DNA from: Clostridium sp. AM58-1XD
GTDB taxonomy: Bacteria; Bacillota; Clostridia; Lachnospirales; Lachnospiraceae
Reading direction: 5' to 3'
Assembly: GCF_003464085.1 (NCBI RefSeq)
Contig: NZ_QSDR01000005.1
Coordinates: 1-64,000, forward strand
DNA: 64,000 nt
Shown: positions 8,410 through 17,862 of the stretch, one piece after another
Position numbering within the stretch: the first letter of the stretch is position 1
Layout: every line of letters starts with the position of its first letter
The notes under the pieces: generated by a model
What the model was told of the DNA's origin: nothing
The model's input: the letters and a program-made list of their open reading frames with translations, nothing else
Databases searched by the model: none
Program-made: the position numbers and the translations under genes

Positions 8410-9525
8410 ATGGAGTTAATGGAGAAACTGAAAATGATATCACCGTCGGATGAGAAGGCAAAGGCTCTGGCTGCTGCCAGATGGAACGCGGTGGCGAAAC
8501 CGCTCCACAGCCTGGGAGTTCTGGAGGAGGATATCATTAAAATTGCCGGTATGACGGGCAGCGCGGACATTTCGCTGGGGAAAAAGGCCCTTGTCGTCAT
8601 GTGCGCCGACAATGGAATCGTGGAAGAAGGAGTTACACAGACCGGCCGGGAAGTGACGGCGATTGTGACGGAAAATTTTACGAAGGGAGACACCTGTTCC
8701 TGTATTATGGCGGGACACGCCGGAGCGGACGTATTTCCGGTCGATATCGGAGTGGCGGGAACTCTGGAAAACTGCGGCAGCGTTCATCCTCTGCTGAGCA
8801 AAAAGGTGATGTGGGGAACGAACAACTTTCTGAAAGGTCCCGCTATGACGAGGGAACAGGCAGAGGAGGCGGTGATGACGGGGATCCGCCTGGTGGAAGA
8901 ACTGAAAGAAGAAGGATATGGCATCATTGCAATGGGAGAGATGGGGATCGGCAATACGACCACCAGCAGCGCAGTGGCATGCGTTCTTCTGGGAAGGAAT
9001 CCGGAAGAAGTGACAGGAAGGGGAGCCGGCCTTTCCGACCAGGGACTGCATAGGAAAATTTCCGTAATCCGGGAAGGAATCAGGGAGAGAAAACCGGACC
9101 CTTACGACGGCCTGGACGTACTCTCCAAGGTGGGGGGGCTGGATCTTGCCGGACTTGCCGGCGTCTGCCTTGGCGGTGCGGTTTCACGGATTCCTGTGGT
9201 AGTGGACGGATTTATCTCCGGCGCAGCTGCCCTGGCGGCGGCTGCAATCTGCCCAAAAGCCTCTGATTACATGATCGCTTCCCACGTATCGGCAGAGCCT
9301 GCAGGAAAGATGGTCCTTTCCGCCCTCGGCCTGACCCCGGCCATCGAAGCCGGAATGTGCCTGGGAGAAGGCACGGGAGCGCTGGCATTTCTGCCCCTGC
9401 TGGACATGGCTCTTTCCATCTATACGAAGATGAGTACGTTTCAGGATATTCATGTGGAAGAATATCAGGAGTTTCCGGAAGATGAAAACCGAAAGAGCGA
9501 GAAAGAAGGGGAACAGGACGAATGA
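8410..9525 (+). CDS. cobT: CobT, nicotinate-nucleotide-dimethylbenzimidazole phosphoribosyltransferase
   Basis: CobT makes alpha-ribazole phosphate, the lower-ligand nucleotide of cobalamin, from a base and nicotinate mononucleotide. Visible family motifs are AKPLHSLGVLE near the N-terminus, VMCADNG, GEMGIGNTTTSSA and the catalytic glutamate in GMCLGEGTGA. I place the start at 8410 because it matches the family's usual N-terminus. A GTG at 8377, which overlaps the cbiA stop and has GGAG five bases before it, is a credible alternative giving 11 extra residues. The end overlaps cobU. Confidence 0.94.
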   Translation: MELMEKLKMISPSDEKAKALAAARWNAVAKPLHSLGVLEEDIIKIAGMTGSADISLGKKALVVMCADNGIVEEGVTQTGREVTAIVTENFTKGDTCSCIMAGHAGADVFPVDIGVAGTLENCGSVHPLLSKKVMWGTNNFLKGPAMTREQAEEAVMTGIRLVEELKEEGYGIIAMGEMGIGNTTTSSAVACVLLGRNPEEVTGRGAGLSDQGLHRKISVIREGIRERKPDPYDGLDVLSKVGGLDLAGLAGVCLGGAVSRIPVVVDGFISGAAALAAAAICPKASDYMIASHVSAEPAGKMVLSALGLTPAIEAGMCLGEGTGALAFLPLLDMALSIYTKMSTFQDIHVEEYQEFPEDENRKSEKEGEQDE

Positions 9526-10058
9526 TGACGGTAGTCACTGGCGGGAGCGGAAGCGGGAAATCGGCTTATGCGGAAGAACGGGTGCTTTCGTTGAAGGGAA
9601 GGGGACGGATCTATCTGGCGACTATGATTCCATGGGATGAGGAGTGCAGGAGGAAAATTGAACGCCACCGAACCATGCGGGCGGAAAAGGGATTCGTCAC
9701 GGTGGAAAAATATCGGGACATCCACGAGGCAGATATACCCGGGGGAAGCACGGTACTGCTGGAATGCATGTCCAATCTGGCCGCCAATGAACTGTTTGGC
9801 GGAACGGAGATTCAAAGAGACAGGGAAAGAGAGCGGGCGGAGCAGACCGCGGAAAAAATCATCATGGGGGTAAAAGAGCTTTTGAGACAGTCGGAAAATC
9901 TTGTTGTAGTCACGAACGAGGTGTTTTCCGACGGAAACCGGTACGACAGGGAGACAGAGTGCTACAGGCGTCTTCTGGGCAGAATAAATGAAACGATGGC
10001 ATCGATGGCGGACGAGGTGGTGGAAGTCGTTTATGGAATCCCGGTAGGTCTGAAATAG
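9522..10058 (+). CDS. cobU: CobU, adenosylcobinamide kinase / GMP transferase
   Basis: CobU phosphorylates adenosylcobinamide and then attaches GMP. This 178-residue protein has the P-loop TGGSGSGKSAYAE at residues 5-17 and the ERHRTMRAEKGFVTVE segment that contains the guanylylated histidine in characterised CobU. The C-terminal VTNEVFSDGNRYDRE and VVEVVYGIPVGLK are typical. Start is at one of two consecutive ATGs (9522 or 9525) overlapping the cobT stop. A second, shorter CobU-like gene lies 0.9 kb downstream. Confidence 0.93.
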   Translation: MMTVVTGGSGSGKSAYAEERVLSLKGRGRIYLATMIPWDEECRRKIERHRTMRAEKGFVTVEKYRDIHEADIPGGSTVLLECMSNLAANELFGGTEIQRDRERERAEQTAEKIIMGVKELLRQSENLVVVTNEVFSDGNRYDRETECYRRLLGRINETMASMADEVVEVVYGIPVGLK

Positions 10059-10126
10059 AGTTTGACGGGCAGTAAAAAAAGCCCTATACTGTTAAATGGA
10101 AAAGGACAGAAAAGAGAGGACGAAAA

Positions 10127-10894
10127 GTGAAGATATTCGGAAGTATGGCGATCGCTTTTTCCATGTATTCCAAGATTCCAATGCCCAGGACGGATTGGAC
10201 GAAAGAGCGGATGGAATATGCCATGTGCTTCTTCCCCCTGGTGGGAGCGGTAATCGGAATCCTGTATCTCATCATGTGGAGGGCGGCAGCTGGGGCCGGG
10301 CTTTCGGCTATGGCGACGGCGTGTTTTGGAACGGTTCTGCCTATACTGGTGACAGGCGGAATCCACATGGACGGTTTTGCAGATACGGTGGATGCCCTTT
10401 CTTCTTACCAGCCGATGGAAAAAAAGCTGGAGATATTAAAGGATCCCCATGCAGGAGCATTTGCTGTGATCGGATGTGTGACATATATGATACTTACGGC
10501 CGGACTTTTTTCGGAAATAAATGAAAGGGGCATTCTGCTCCTGGCCGGAGTTCCCGTGATGAGCCGGGCATTCAGCGGACTGTCCGTAGTGAGATTTCCG
10601 AAGGCTAAAAAGAGCGGCCTTGCGGCCATGTTTGCCGACGGCGCAAGGACGGGAGCCGTTACGGCGGCGATGGCTGCATATCTGGTCCTGGCGGTTATCT
10701 GGTTTTTTGCGGCCGGAGGGCCGGCGGCGGCAGTTATTCTTGCGGCAGCGGGAGCCTTGGGATTTATCCATTACTACTGGCTGGGAAAGAAGCAGTTCGG
10801 CGGAATTACAGGAGATATTGCAGGTTATTTCCTTCAGCTGGAAGAACTGATTCTCCTTTTTGTAATTGTCGTGATTACAAAAGCCGGGATATAA
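10127..10894 (+). CDS. cobS: CobS, adenosylcobinamide-GDP ribazoletransferase
   Basis: CobS joins adenosylcobinamide-GDP to alpha-ribazole (phosphate) at the membrane, the last assembly step of cobalamin. This 255-residue protein is hydrophobic, with about six membrane segments, and contains the family motif GGIHMDGFADTVDALSSY around residues 81-97 and DPHAGAFAV shortly after. It begins with GTG at 10127 behind GAGAGGA. The 68-base gap after cobU contains no recognisable gene. Confidence 0.93.
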   Translation: MKIFGSMAIAFSMYSKIPMPRTDWTKERMEYAMCFFPLVGAVIGILYLIMWRAAAGAGLSAMATACFGTVLPILVTGGIHMDGFADTVDALSSYQPMEKKLEILKDPHAGAFAVIGCVTYMILTAGLFSEINERGILLLAGVPVMSRAFSGLSVVRFPKAKKSGLAAMFADGARTGAVTAAMAAYLVLAVIWFFAAGGPAAAVILAAAGALGFIHYYWLGKKQFGGITGDIAGYFLQLEELILLFVIVVITKAGI

Positions 10895-10952
10895 AGGGGC
10901 GGTAGACATATGGACTTTGGCAGATCAGAGCAGACAGCAGGAGTGAAAGAAA

Positions 10953-11339
10953 ATGAAGTTTGTTACAGGAGGAGCCTGGCAGGGAAAGAAAAGGTGGGTA
11001 TTGTCTGCCATGGAAGGAATTCAGTCCTTTGCGGACGGAAGAGACAGCTCGTATGAAGAGGCTGAGAGCCGGCAGGCGGTTCTGGCGTTTCATGAATACA
11101 TCCTGAGGATGGTTCAGGAAGGCCGGGAAGAGGATGAGATTATTGGATTTACAGCTGGCATAATCGAAAAAAATCCGGATGTTGTCATTATCATGGACGA
11201 AATCGGATATGGAATTGTGCCTCAGGACGCGCAGGAGCGTAGATACCGTGAGGCGGCGGGAAGAACGGGACAGTTTCTGGCAGCCCGTGCAGAAGAGGTG
11301 TACCGTGTGGTGGCGGGAATCGGACAGAGAATCAAATAG
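10953..11339 (+). CDS. Short CobU-like protein (second cobinamide kinase/guanylyltransferase homologue)
   Basis: This 128-residue protein resembles the ends of CobU: FVTGGAWQGKKRW at the N-terminus is a P-loop variant lacking the usual GxxxSGKS form, and MDEIGYGIVPQDAQERRYRE with VVAGIGQRIK matches the CobU C-terminal half. The segment carrying the guanylylated histidine is missing. Similar short CobU homologues are common in Lachnospiraceae cobalamin clusters and are usually annotated as CobU. Because a full CobU is encoded at 9522, this one may have a different or partial role, which I cannot assign. The ATG follows GAGTGAAAG. Confidence 0.75.
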   Translation: MKFVTGGAWQGKKRWVLSAMEGIQSFADGRDSSYEEAESRQAVLAFHEYILRMVQEGREEDEIIGFTAGIIEKNPDVVIIMDEIGYGIVPQDAQERRYREAAGRTGQFLAARAEEVYRVVAGIGQRIK

Positions 11340-11377
11340 ACGGCGGAAATAGACGCAGAACAGAAAGACGGGAAAGA

Positions 11378-12323
11378 ATGATGGCGCCATTGGCAATCGG
11401 TTTTCTGCTGGATTTGCTGCTGGGAGATCCCCATGGATGGTACCATCCGGTTAGGAGTATTGGCAGTCTGATCAGCAGATCAGAAAAAATAATAAGAAAA
11501 GCAGTCCCTGCCACAAGGGCAGGTGAGACGGCAGGAGGAATTCTTCTCTGTGCCGTTGTAACAGGAGCAGCGTCAGGTATGGCTGTAATCCTTCTGTGGG
11601 CGGCCGGCCTGGCCGGTTTTTGGGTACGTCTTGCACTGGAAAGCGTGATGTGCTATCAGCTTCTGGCGGCGAGAGCTGAGAGATGAGAGCATGAAGGTAT
11701 ATAAGGCGTTGAAAAAAGGAGATGTGGAGGCGGCGAGAACGGCGGTTTCCATGATCGTAGGCCGTGATACGTCGTGCCTGACGGAAGAAGGCATTACAAA
11801 GGCTGCGGTCGAAACAGTAGCGGAAAATACATCGGACGGCGTGATTGCCCCTCTGCTTTTCATGGCAGTGGGAGGCGCGCCTCTTGGATTTTTTTATAAA
11901 GCAGTAAATACCATGGATTCCATGGTCGGTTATCACAATGAAAAGTATGAATATTTCGGCAGGGCGGCAGCCAGGCTGGACGATGTGCTGAACTGGATTC
12001 CCGCCAGAATATCGGGTATTCTCATGGTTTTTTCCTCATTTCTTCTGGGATTTGACGGGAAAGGGGCATGGAGAATTTATTGGAGAGATAAGAGAAACCA
12101 TAAGAGCCCCAATTCCGCCCAGACAGAGGCGGCCTGCGCAGGAGCGCTGGGGCTGCAGCTGGCAGGTGACGCCGTTTATTTCGGCCGGGTGGTAAAGAAA
12201 CCGACGATCGGCGACAGGAAGCGCCCGGCAGAGGCGGAGGATATCAGGCGCGCCAACAGGATGATGTATCTGGCGTCATGTCTGGCGCTGCTGATGTCTG
12301 CGGCAGTATGGATGACAGTTTAA
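11378..12323 (+). CDS. cbiB: CbiB, adenosylcobinamide-phosphate synthase (frameshift)
   Basis: CbiB attaches aminopropanol phosphate to adenosylcobyric acid at the membrane. The N-terminal part has LLGDPHGWYHPVRSIG. The rest carries TAVSMIVGRD, AENTSDGVIAPLLFMA and KAVNTMDSMVGYHN, all highly conserved. The frame breaks near 11670-11680: the first part ends AARAER-stop, while the expected continuation LRDESMKVYKAL is in another frame. Restoring two bases (a lost GC within a GCGC stretch fits) gives a normal protein of about 315 residues. I treat it as one gene with a probable sequence error. Confidence 0.88.
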
Positions 12324-12390
12324 GGCTTCAGGATAACGGTTCAGGGCGGCTTAGATGCCTATCGTCCCGTCCCGCCAGTATGGAGAAAGG

Positions 12391-13458
12391 ATGAGAAACG
12401 TGGCAGAATACCTGCATGGAGGAGATATATACAGCCAGGAAACAGAACTGGATTATTCCGCAAATATAAGTCCGCTGGGACTGCCGGACGGAGTGAGGCA
12501 GGCGGTTATGGCAGGGCTGGATTCGTTTTCCGTTTATCCCGACAGCCAGTGCAGGAAGCTGATTAAGGCTCTGGCAGTTCACCATGGGGTGAAGGAAGAA
12601 CGGATTATATGCGGGAATGGTGCGGCCGACCTGATCTTTCAGATCATTCAGGCCGTAAAGCCGAAAAAAGCATTGCTTACTGCGCCGTCGTTTCTGGAAT
12701 ATGAGCAAGCGTTAAAGGCGGCTGGCACACGGATCGTTACGTGCGTCATGAAAAAAGAAGAAGGATTTCAGCTGGATCCAGAGCGGTGGATATCCATGCT
12801 GGACAGTTCCATAAATATTGCATTTCTGTGCAATCCCAATAATCCGACGGGCTTTGCTCTGCCGAAGGAAACGGTGAAAAAGATGGCAGAGGCGTGCAGC
12901 AGGAACCGGACGGTTCTCGTAGTGGATGAATGCTTTAATGAATTTCTGGATGATCCGGAGGCCAGCTCCGTTTTGGAAAGCATCGAGGATTACCAGGGGC
13001 TTTTCGTGCTGAAGGCGTTTACAAAGCTCTATGCTATGGCCGGCTTCCGTCTGGGATATGGGATAACAGGCAGTCAGGAGCTGATTTCTGCCATGGAGGC
13101 GGTAAGACAGCCATGGAGCGTGTCGGGAATTGCACAGGAGGCGGGGACGGCAGCGCTGAAGGAAAAGGATTACGTCAGCCAGGTGCGGCTGCTTGTACGG
13201 GAAGAACGGGAATATCTGAAAAAAGGTCTTTCAGACCTTTCATTTACAGTATATGATTCCAAGGCTAACTACCTGTTCTTTTGGGTCCCGGATGACGAAG
13301 ATGGAGAAAACAGCCTGTATGAGAAGATGAAGAAGCGCAAAATCCTGATCCGGTCCTGCCATAATTATGAGGGCCTTCAGCGGGGATATTACCGCATCTG
13401 TGTGAAGGACAGGAAGAGCAACGAGAAACTGCTGACCGCATTGGAGGACATACGATGA
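12391..13458 (+). CDS. cobD: CobD, L-threonine-O-3-phosphate decarboxylase
   Basis: CobD is a PLP enzyme of the HisC aminotransferase fold that makes aminopropanol phosphate for the CbiB reaction. Motifs seen are EYLHGGDIY at the N-terminus, NPNNPTGFALP, VVDECFNEFLDD and KAFTKLYAMAGFRLGYG with the Schiff-base lysine. The start is uncertain. The ATG at 12391 fits the family's HGG-type opening, but an in-frame ATG exists at 12355. Its stop overlaps the ATG of the following response-regulator gene, linking cobalamin synthesis and signalling genes in one transcript. Confidence 0.9.
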   Translation: MRNVAEYLHGGDIYSQETELDYSANISPLGLPDGVRQAVMAGLDSFSVYPDSQCRKLIKALAVHHGVKEERIICGNGAADLIFQIIQAVKPKKALLTAPSFLEYEQALKAAGTRIVTCVMKKEEGFQLDPERWISMLDSSINIAFLCNPNNPTGFALPKETVKKMAEACSRNRTVLVVDECFNEFLDDPEASSVLESIEDYQGLFVLKAFTKLYAMAGFRLGYGITGSQELISAMEAVRQPWSVSGIAQEAGTAALKEKDYVSQVRLLVREEREYLKKGLSDLSFTVYDSKANYLFFWVPDDEDGENSLYEKMKKRKILIRSCHNYEGLQRGYYRICVKDRKSNEKLLTALEDIR

Positions 13459-15071
13459 ATTTATACAGAATTATGCTGGTGGATGACGAAGAAGAGGTGC
13501 GCAAGAGTATTATTAAGAAGATCGACTGGGAGGCGGCTGGTTTTCAGGTGGTGGGTGACGCGGAAAACGGCGAAGACGCTCTTGAAAAGCTGGAGAATCT
13601 GGAAGCGGACGTCGTGCTGACGGACATCCGTATGCCCTATATGGACGGCCTCACGCTGACTGAAAAAATCAGCCAGAAATACCCATTTACAAAAGTGGTG
13701 ATCTTCTCTGGATTCGACGATTTTGAGTACGCCCAGAAGGCCATCAAACTAAATGTGACGGAATATATTCTGAAGCCGGTCAATGTAGAAGAGCTGACGG
13801 CGATTTTGAAGAAAATAAAAAAGAATCTGGACGAGGAGATTGAACAGAAGCGGAATGTGAATACTCTGCGGGAAAGCTACAGAAACAGCCTGCCGATCAT
13901 CAGAGAGCACTATCTGAACGATATGGTCCGGGGCGAGGCGGATGAAGAAGAGATTGACAGGAGGCTTCTGGAGTACGGGATCGATATTCTCGACGCGAAG
14001 AAATGGCTTATTGCTGTAGCCGACGTGGAACGGGACGGCAGAGGCGGACGGGAGACGTTGTCCCTTCATCGAGAAAGGGAGCTGATTCCGATATCGGTAA
14101 AAAAGATTATGGAAGAAAAGCTGGAAGATTACTGCCGGTTCACCATGTTCAATTCCTCGACGGAAATGGTGCTGATTGCGGCGATCGACGGCGAGAATAC
14201 TCAGACGGGGATGATGGAGCTGCTTGTGGATATATGCAAGGAATGCGCGAGAATTCTGGAAGTAAAGGTTACGATCGGCGTGGGAGAAAGCTGTTTGGAT
14301 TTAAGGGATATGAAGCGCTCCTTTCAGACGGCGATGGATGCGCTGGGATACCGGGCGATCGTAGGCGAGGGAAGCGTGATCTATATCAATGACGTAGAAC
14401 CGGTCAGCCGCGGCAAGCTCCAGTTTTCGTCGCAGGAAGAATCAGAGCTCATAGCGGCCATCAAGTTTGGACCAAGGGAAAAGATCGAACGGACGGTATT
14501 CGGCGTGGTGGAAAAGATGGATGATGCAAAGGTCCATTTCCGCCAGTACCAGGCGTATATTTTAAGCGTTATGAATACGGTTATTCAGCTCATTCAGCAG
14601 TATGACTTAAATATTACCGAGATGTTCGGTTCGGACAGGGACTACTTTGAAATCATAAGCAGCCTTCAGAAACGGGAAGATTTCTGTACATGGCTGACAA
14701 CCTCTGCCGTGAGGATCAATGAGGCGATCAGCGAAGAGCGTACGAATACGACGCGGAATGTCATTCAGGAGGCAAAACAGTACATTTTGGATAATTACCA
14801 TGATCCGGAGCTGTCCGTAGAGAAAATATGCCGCCATCTCCATATGAGCCCGGCTTATTTCTCCACGATGTTCAAAAAGGAAACGGGACAGGCCTATATC
14901 GCATATCTGACGGATGTAAGGCTGAATAAGGCGGTGGAACTGCTGAATAAGACGGATGACAAGACATATGTCATTGCTTCCAAGGTAGGCTACCAGGAAC
15001 AGAATTATTTCAGCTATGTGTTTAAAAAGAAATTTGGAGTTTCGCCTACAAAATACAGGGGTGCAAAATGA
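13455..15071 (+). CDS. YesN-type AraC-family response regulator
   Basis: This 538-residue regulator has an N-terminal receiver domain (MLVDDEEEVRKSI, phospho-acceptor aspartate in VVLTDIRMPYMDG near residue 57, conserved lysine in YILKPVN). A long middle region follows, then a C-terminal double helix-turn-helix AraC domain (VEKICRHLHMSPAYFSTMFKKETG and ASKVGYQEQNYFSYVFKKKFG). Such regulators pair with YesM/LytS-type kinases, here the kinase at 16073, and normally activate sugar-uptake genes. The ATG overlaps the cobD stop, and its own stop overlaps the next gene. Confidence 0.93.
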   Translation: MNLYRIMLVDDEEEVRKSIIKKIDWEAAGFQVVGDAENGEDALEKLENLEADVVLTDIRMPYMDGLTLTEKISQKYPFTKVVIFSGFDDFEYAQKAIKLNVTEYILKPVNVEELTAILKKIKKNLDEEIEQKRNVNTLRESYRNSLPIIREHYLNDMVRGEADEEEIDRRLLEYGIDILDAKKWLIAVADVERDGRGGRETLSLHRERELIPISVKKIMEEKLEDYCRFTMFNSSTEMVLIAAIDGENTQTGMMELLVDICKECARILEVKVTIGVGESCLDLRDMKRSFQTAMDALGYRAIVGEGSVIYINDVEPVSRGKLQFSSQEESELIAAIKFGPREKIERTVFGVVEKMDDAKVHFRQYQAYILSVMNTVIQLIQQYDLNITEMFGSDRDYFEIISSLQKREDFCTWLTTSAVRINEAISEERTNTTRNVIQEAKQYILDNYHDPELSVEKICRHLHMSPAYFSTMFKKETGQAYIAYLTDVRLNKAVELLNKTDDKTYVIASKVGYQEQNYFSYVFKKKFGVSPTKYRGAK

Positions 15072-16066
15072 AAATAAAATGGCTGGTTACAGCTTTCTGC
15101 TGCGTCATTTTCCCTCTTACATCCTGCAGCGGTTCGCCGTCCAATCCCGGCGTTGCCGTACAGGAAAAAGAGGGAGAGTCCATAACGGTCGGAATCAGCA
15201 TCTATGATTATGACGATGATTTCATGACCCTTTACAGGGAAGAACTGAAAAAATATCTGGACGAAACGTATGGCGCCGAGGTGAAAATCGCAGACGGGGG
15301 CGGTAGCGCGGCCGTTCAGGACAAACAGCTGGAGGAATTTATAAAAACAGCTCCCGATGTTATGATTATAAATCCTGTGGACGCTTCCAGGACGGAAAGA
15401 ATGGTAGATCTCTGTTCGGAGGCTGGAATTCCGGCAGTATTTATCAACCGGGAGCCGCCGGAATCGGAGATTGAACGATGGAAGGCAGAGAAGATCGGCG
15501 CGTGCTACGTAGGAACAGACCAGACCCAGGCCGGGACGTATCAGGGCGAAATCGTGCTCAGCATGCCGGATCACGGAGATATCAACGGCGACGGGATCAT
15601 TTCGTGCATCGTGATAACGGGAGAGGCCGGCAGTCAGGAGGCTGCGTACCGTACGGAATATGCGAAAAAAGCGATGGAAGACGGCGGATACGAGGTTGAA
15701 ACTCTCTTTGAAAAGGCAGGCAACTGGCAGGAAGATGAAGGGGAGCGCCTTGCTGCGGAAGCGCTGGCGCAGTACAAAGATGAGGCGGAAGTGATCCTGT
15801 GCGGCAATGACGCCATGGCCATCGGCGCGGAGCGGGCTCTGAAAAGATCGGGACGCACGGTGGGAAAGGATATCTATCTTATGGGAGTAGACGCCCTGGA
15901 ACCAGCAGTAGGCATGGTAAGAGATGGAAGAATGACGGGCACCGTTTTAAATGACTATAAATCCCAGGCTCATATGGCAGCTGACGCAGCCGTTAAAATG
16001 GCCGGTGGAGAAAAGTATGACAGGGTAAGCCGCGCAGGCTATATTAAAATCGTTATGGGGGAGTAA
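15068..16066 (+). CDS. Sugar-binding lipoprotein, galactose/glucose-binding (MglB-like) family
   Basis: The 332-residue protein starts with a lipoprotein signal peptide (basic MKIKW, a hydrophobic stretch, then lipobox LTSC). The rest is a periplasmic-binding-protein fold of the sugar type: TVGISIYDYDDDFM, MIINPVDASRTERMVDLC, GIPAVFINREPPE, ICGNDAMAIGAERAL and MGVDALEP. It closely resembles the protein at 18859. Being between a response regulator and a kinase, with no permease or ATPase nearby, it probably presents sugar to the sensor rather than to a transporter. That is inference. Confidence 0.88.
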   Translation: MKIKWLVTAFCCVIFPLTSCSGSPSNPGVAVQEKEGESITVGISIYDYDDDFMTLYREELKKYLDETYGAEVKIADGGGSAAVQDKQLEEFIKTAPDVMIINPVDASRTERMVDLCSEAGIPAVFINREPPESEIERWKAEKIGACYVGTDQTQAGTYQGEIVLSMPDHGDINGDGIISCIVITGEAGSQEAAYRTEYAKKAMEDGGYEVETLFEKAGNWQEDEGERLAAEALAQYKDEAEVILCGNDAMAIGAERALKRSGRTVGKDIYLMGVDALEPAVGMVRDGRMTGTVLNDYKSQAHMAADAAVKMAGGEKYDRVSRAGYIKIVMGE

Positions 16067-16072
16067 AAGAGC

Positions 16073-17862
16073 ATGCAGAGGTTCCCGTTTAAGAAAAAAA
16101 TCGGGCATATGGGTATCCGCTATACCATATTCACCTATTTTACAGTAACTGCGCTGGTAGCAGCCGTGCTGATCGGCATTGCAATGTATCAGCAGATGTC
16201 GGCGCAGCTTTCCATTGCAATCGAAGAGGAAAACAGGAATCTGGTGAGACAGGTGGGGCGTTCTGTGGACACGTATCTGAGAACGATCATGAAGCTGTCG
16301 GATTCTCTCTATTATGGTACCATAAAGAATGCAAATCTCTCAGATGGCTCTATCAGCCAGGAGATCACGCTTCTTTACGATAATAACAAGGAGAGCGTGG
16401 ATAATATCGTACTGTTTTCAAAAGAGGGGACAATCATGGAATCCGTGCCGGCCGCAAGGCTCAAGACGAGAGTGGACGTGACGAAGGAAGCGTGGTTTGA
16501 GGGCGCTCTCGCCAGGCCGGAAAATATCTGGTTTTCTACCCCTCATGTTCAGTATATTTTCGACAATGCCAGCGGACAGTACCGGTGGGTCATTTCCATG
16601 TGCAGGGCTGTAGAGATTACGGAAGGGCCGTTTACAAACCAGGGCGTTCTGATGCTGGATCTGCGTTACAGCAGTCTGGAACAGATGCTGAGTGATGTCA
16701 AGCTGGGCAATGACGGATATCTGTATCTGATCAGCGGAAGCGGGGAGATCATCTATCACCCTAAGGCTCAGCTGATCGACTCCGGCCTGGCACAGGAAAA
16801 CAATTTTCAGCGGCCGCATACAGAGACGGAAGCCATCGGGAAACATTTATGGGGCGGGAACGTGTCGTTACGGTGAAGACCGTGGGATATACGGGATGGA
16901 GAATTGTCGGCGTCACGCCCATGACAGGATTTTCCCTGAGCAGGCTGAAAACGAAGCTGTTCATCGTCTTTATTGTGGCCCTGTTTCTCTTTATTCTGAC
17001 CATGATTAACGCCTATATTTCGTCTAAGATAACGGATCCCATCAGAGAGCTGGAAAAATCGGTCAATGAGCTGGAAGCAGGCGATCTGAACACGAAGGTA
17101 TATGTGGGCGGCTCCTATGAAATACGCCATCTGGGAAAATCCATACAAAATATGGCGACTCAGATCAGGGCGCTGATGAAAGATATCGTAGCGGAGCATG
17201 AATCGAAACGAAAAAGCGAGTTTGACACCCTCCAGTCCCAGATTAATCCTCACTTCCTGTACAATACGCTGGATATTATCGTGTGGATGATTGAAAATGA
17301 GAAAAAGGGAGACGCAGTCCGCGTTGTAACGGCACTGGCCAGATTTTTCCGAATCAGCCTCAGCAAGGGAAAGAGTATTATTCCGGTGAGGGATGAGCTG
17401 GAACACGTGCGCAATTATCTCATGATCCAGCAGATGCGTTTTAAAAATAAATTCACCTATGATATTGATGCTCCGGATGATGTGCTGGAACTGGCCAGTT
17501 TAAAGCTCATGCTCCAGCCAATGGTAGAGAATGCCATCTACCACGGAATGGAATTTATGGATGGAGACGGCGAAATCCACATACGCGTCTGGAGGGAAGA
17601 GAAGGACCTGTATTTCAGCGTCGGGGACAATGGGCTGGGAATGACGGAAGAACAGGTTGAGCGCCTGTTTCAGGACTCTGACCACGTGCCTTCCAAGAGG
17701 GGATCCGGCATTGGAGTGCGCAATGTAAATGAGAGAATCCGCCTGTACTTCGGAGAGGATTACGGTCTGACGATTGAGTCGGAGCCGGATGAAGGCACAA
17801 CGGTGATTCTTCATCTTCCGGCCGTTTTATATCAGGAAATCCTGCAGAGGGAGGGGAGATAA
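16073..17862 (+). CDS. YesM-type sensor histidine kinase (frameshift)
   Basis: The kinase of the pair. Residues about 15-40 form the first membrane helix, and an extracellular cache-like region follows to about residue 270. A second helix (FIVFIVALFLFILTMINAYIS), a HAMP segment, the His_kinase motif QINPHFLYNTLDIIVWM with the phospho-accepting histidine, and an ATPase domain (GDNGLGMTEEQ, GSGIGVRNVNERI) complete it. The frame breaks near 16855, where a GGGG run appears to have lost one G: WGGNVSLR-stop against GERVVTVKTVGYTGW. Repaired, the protein is about 596 residues. Its stop shares one base with the next ATG (TAATG). Confidence 0.9.
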
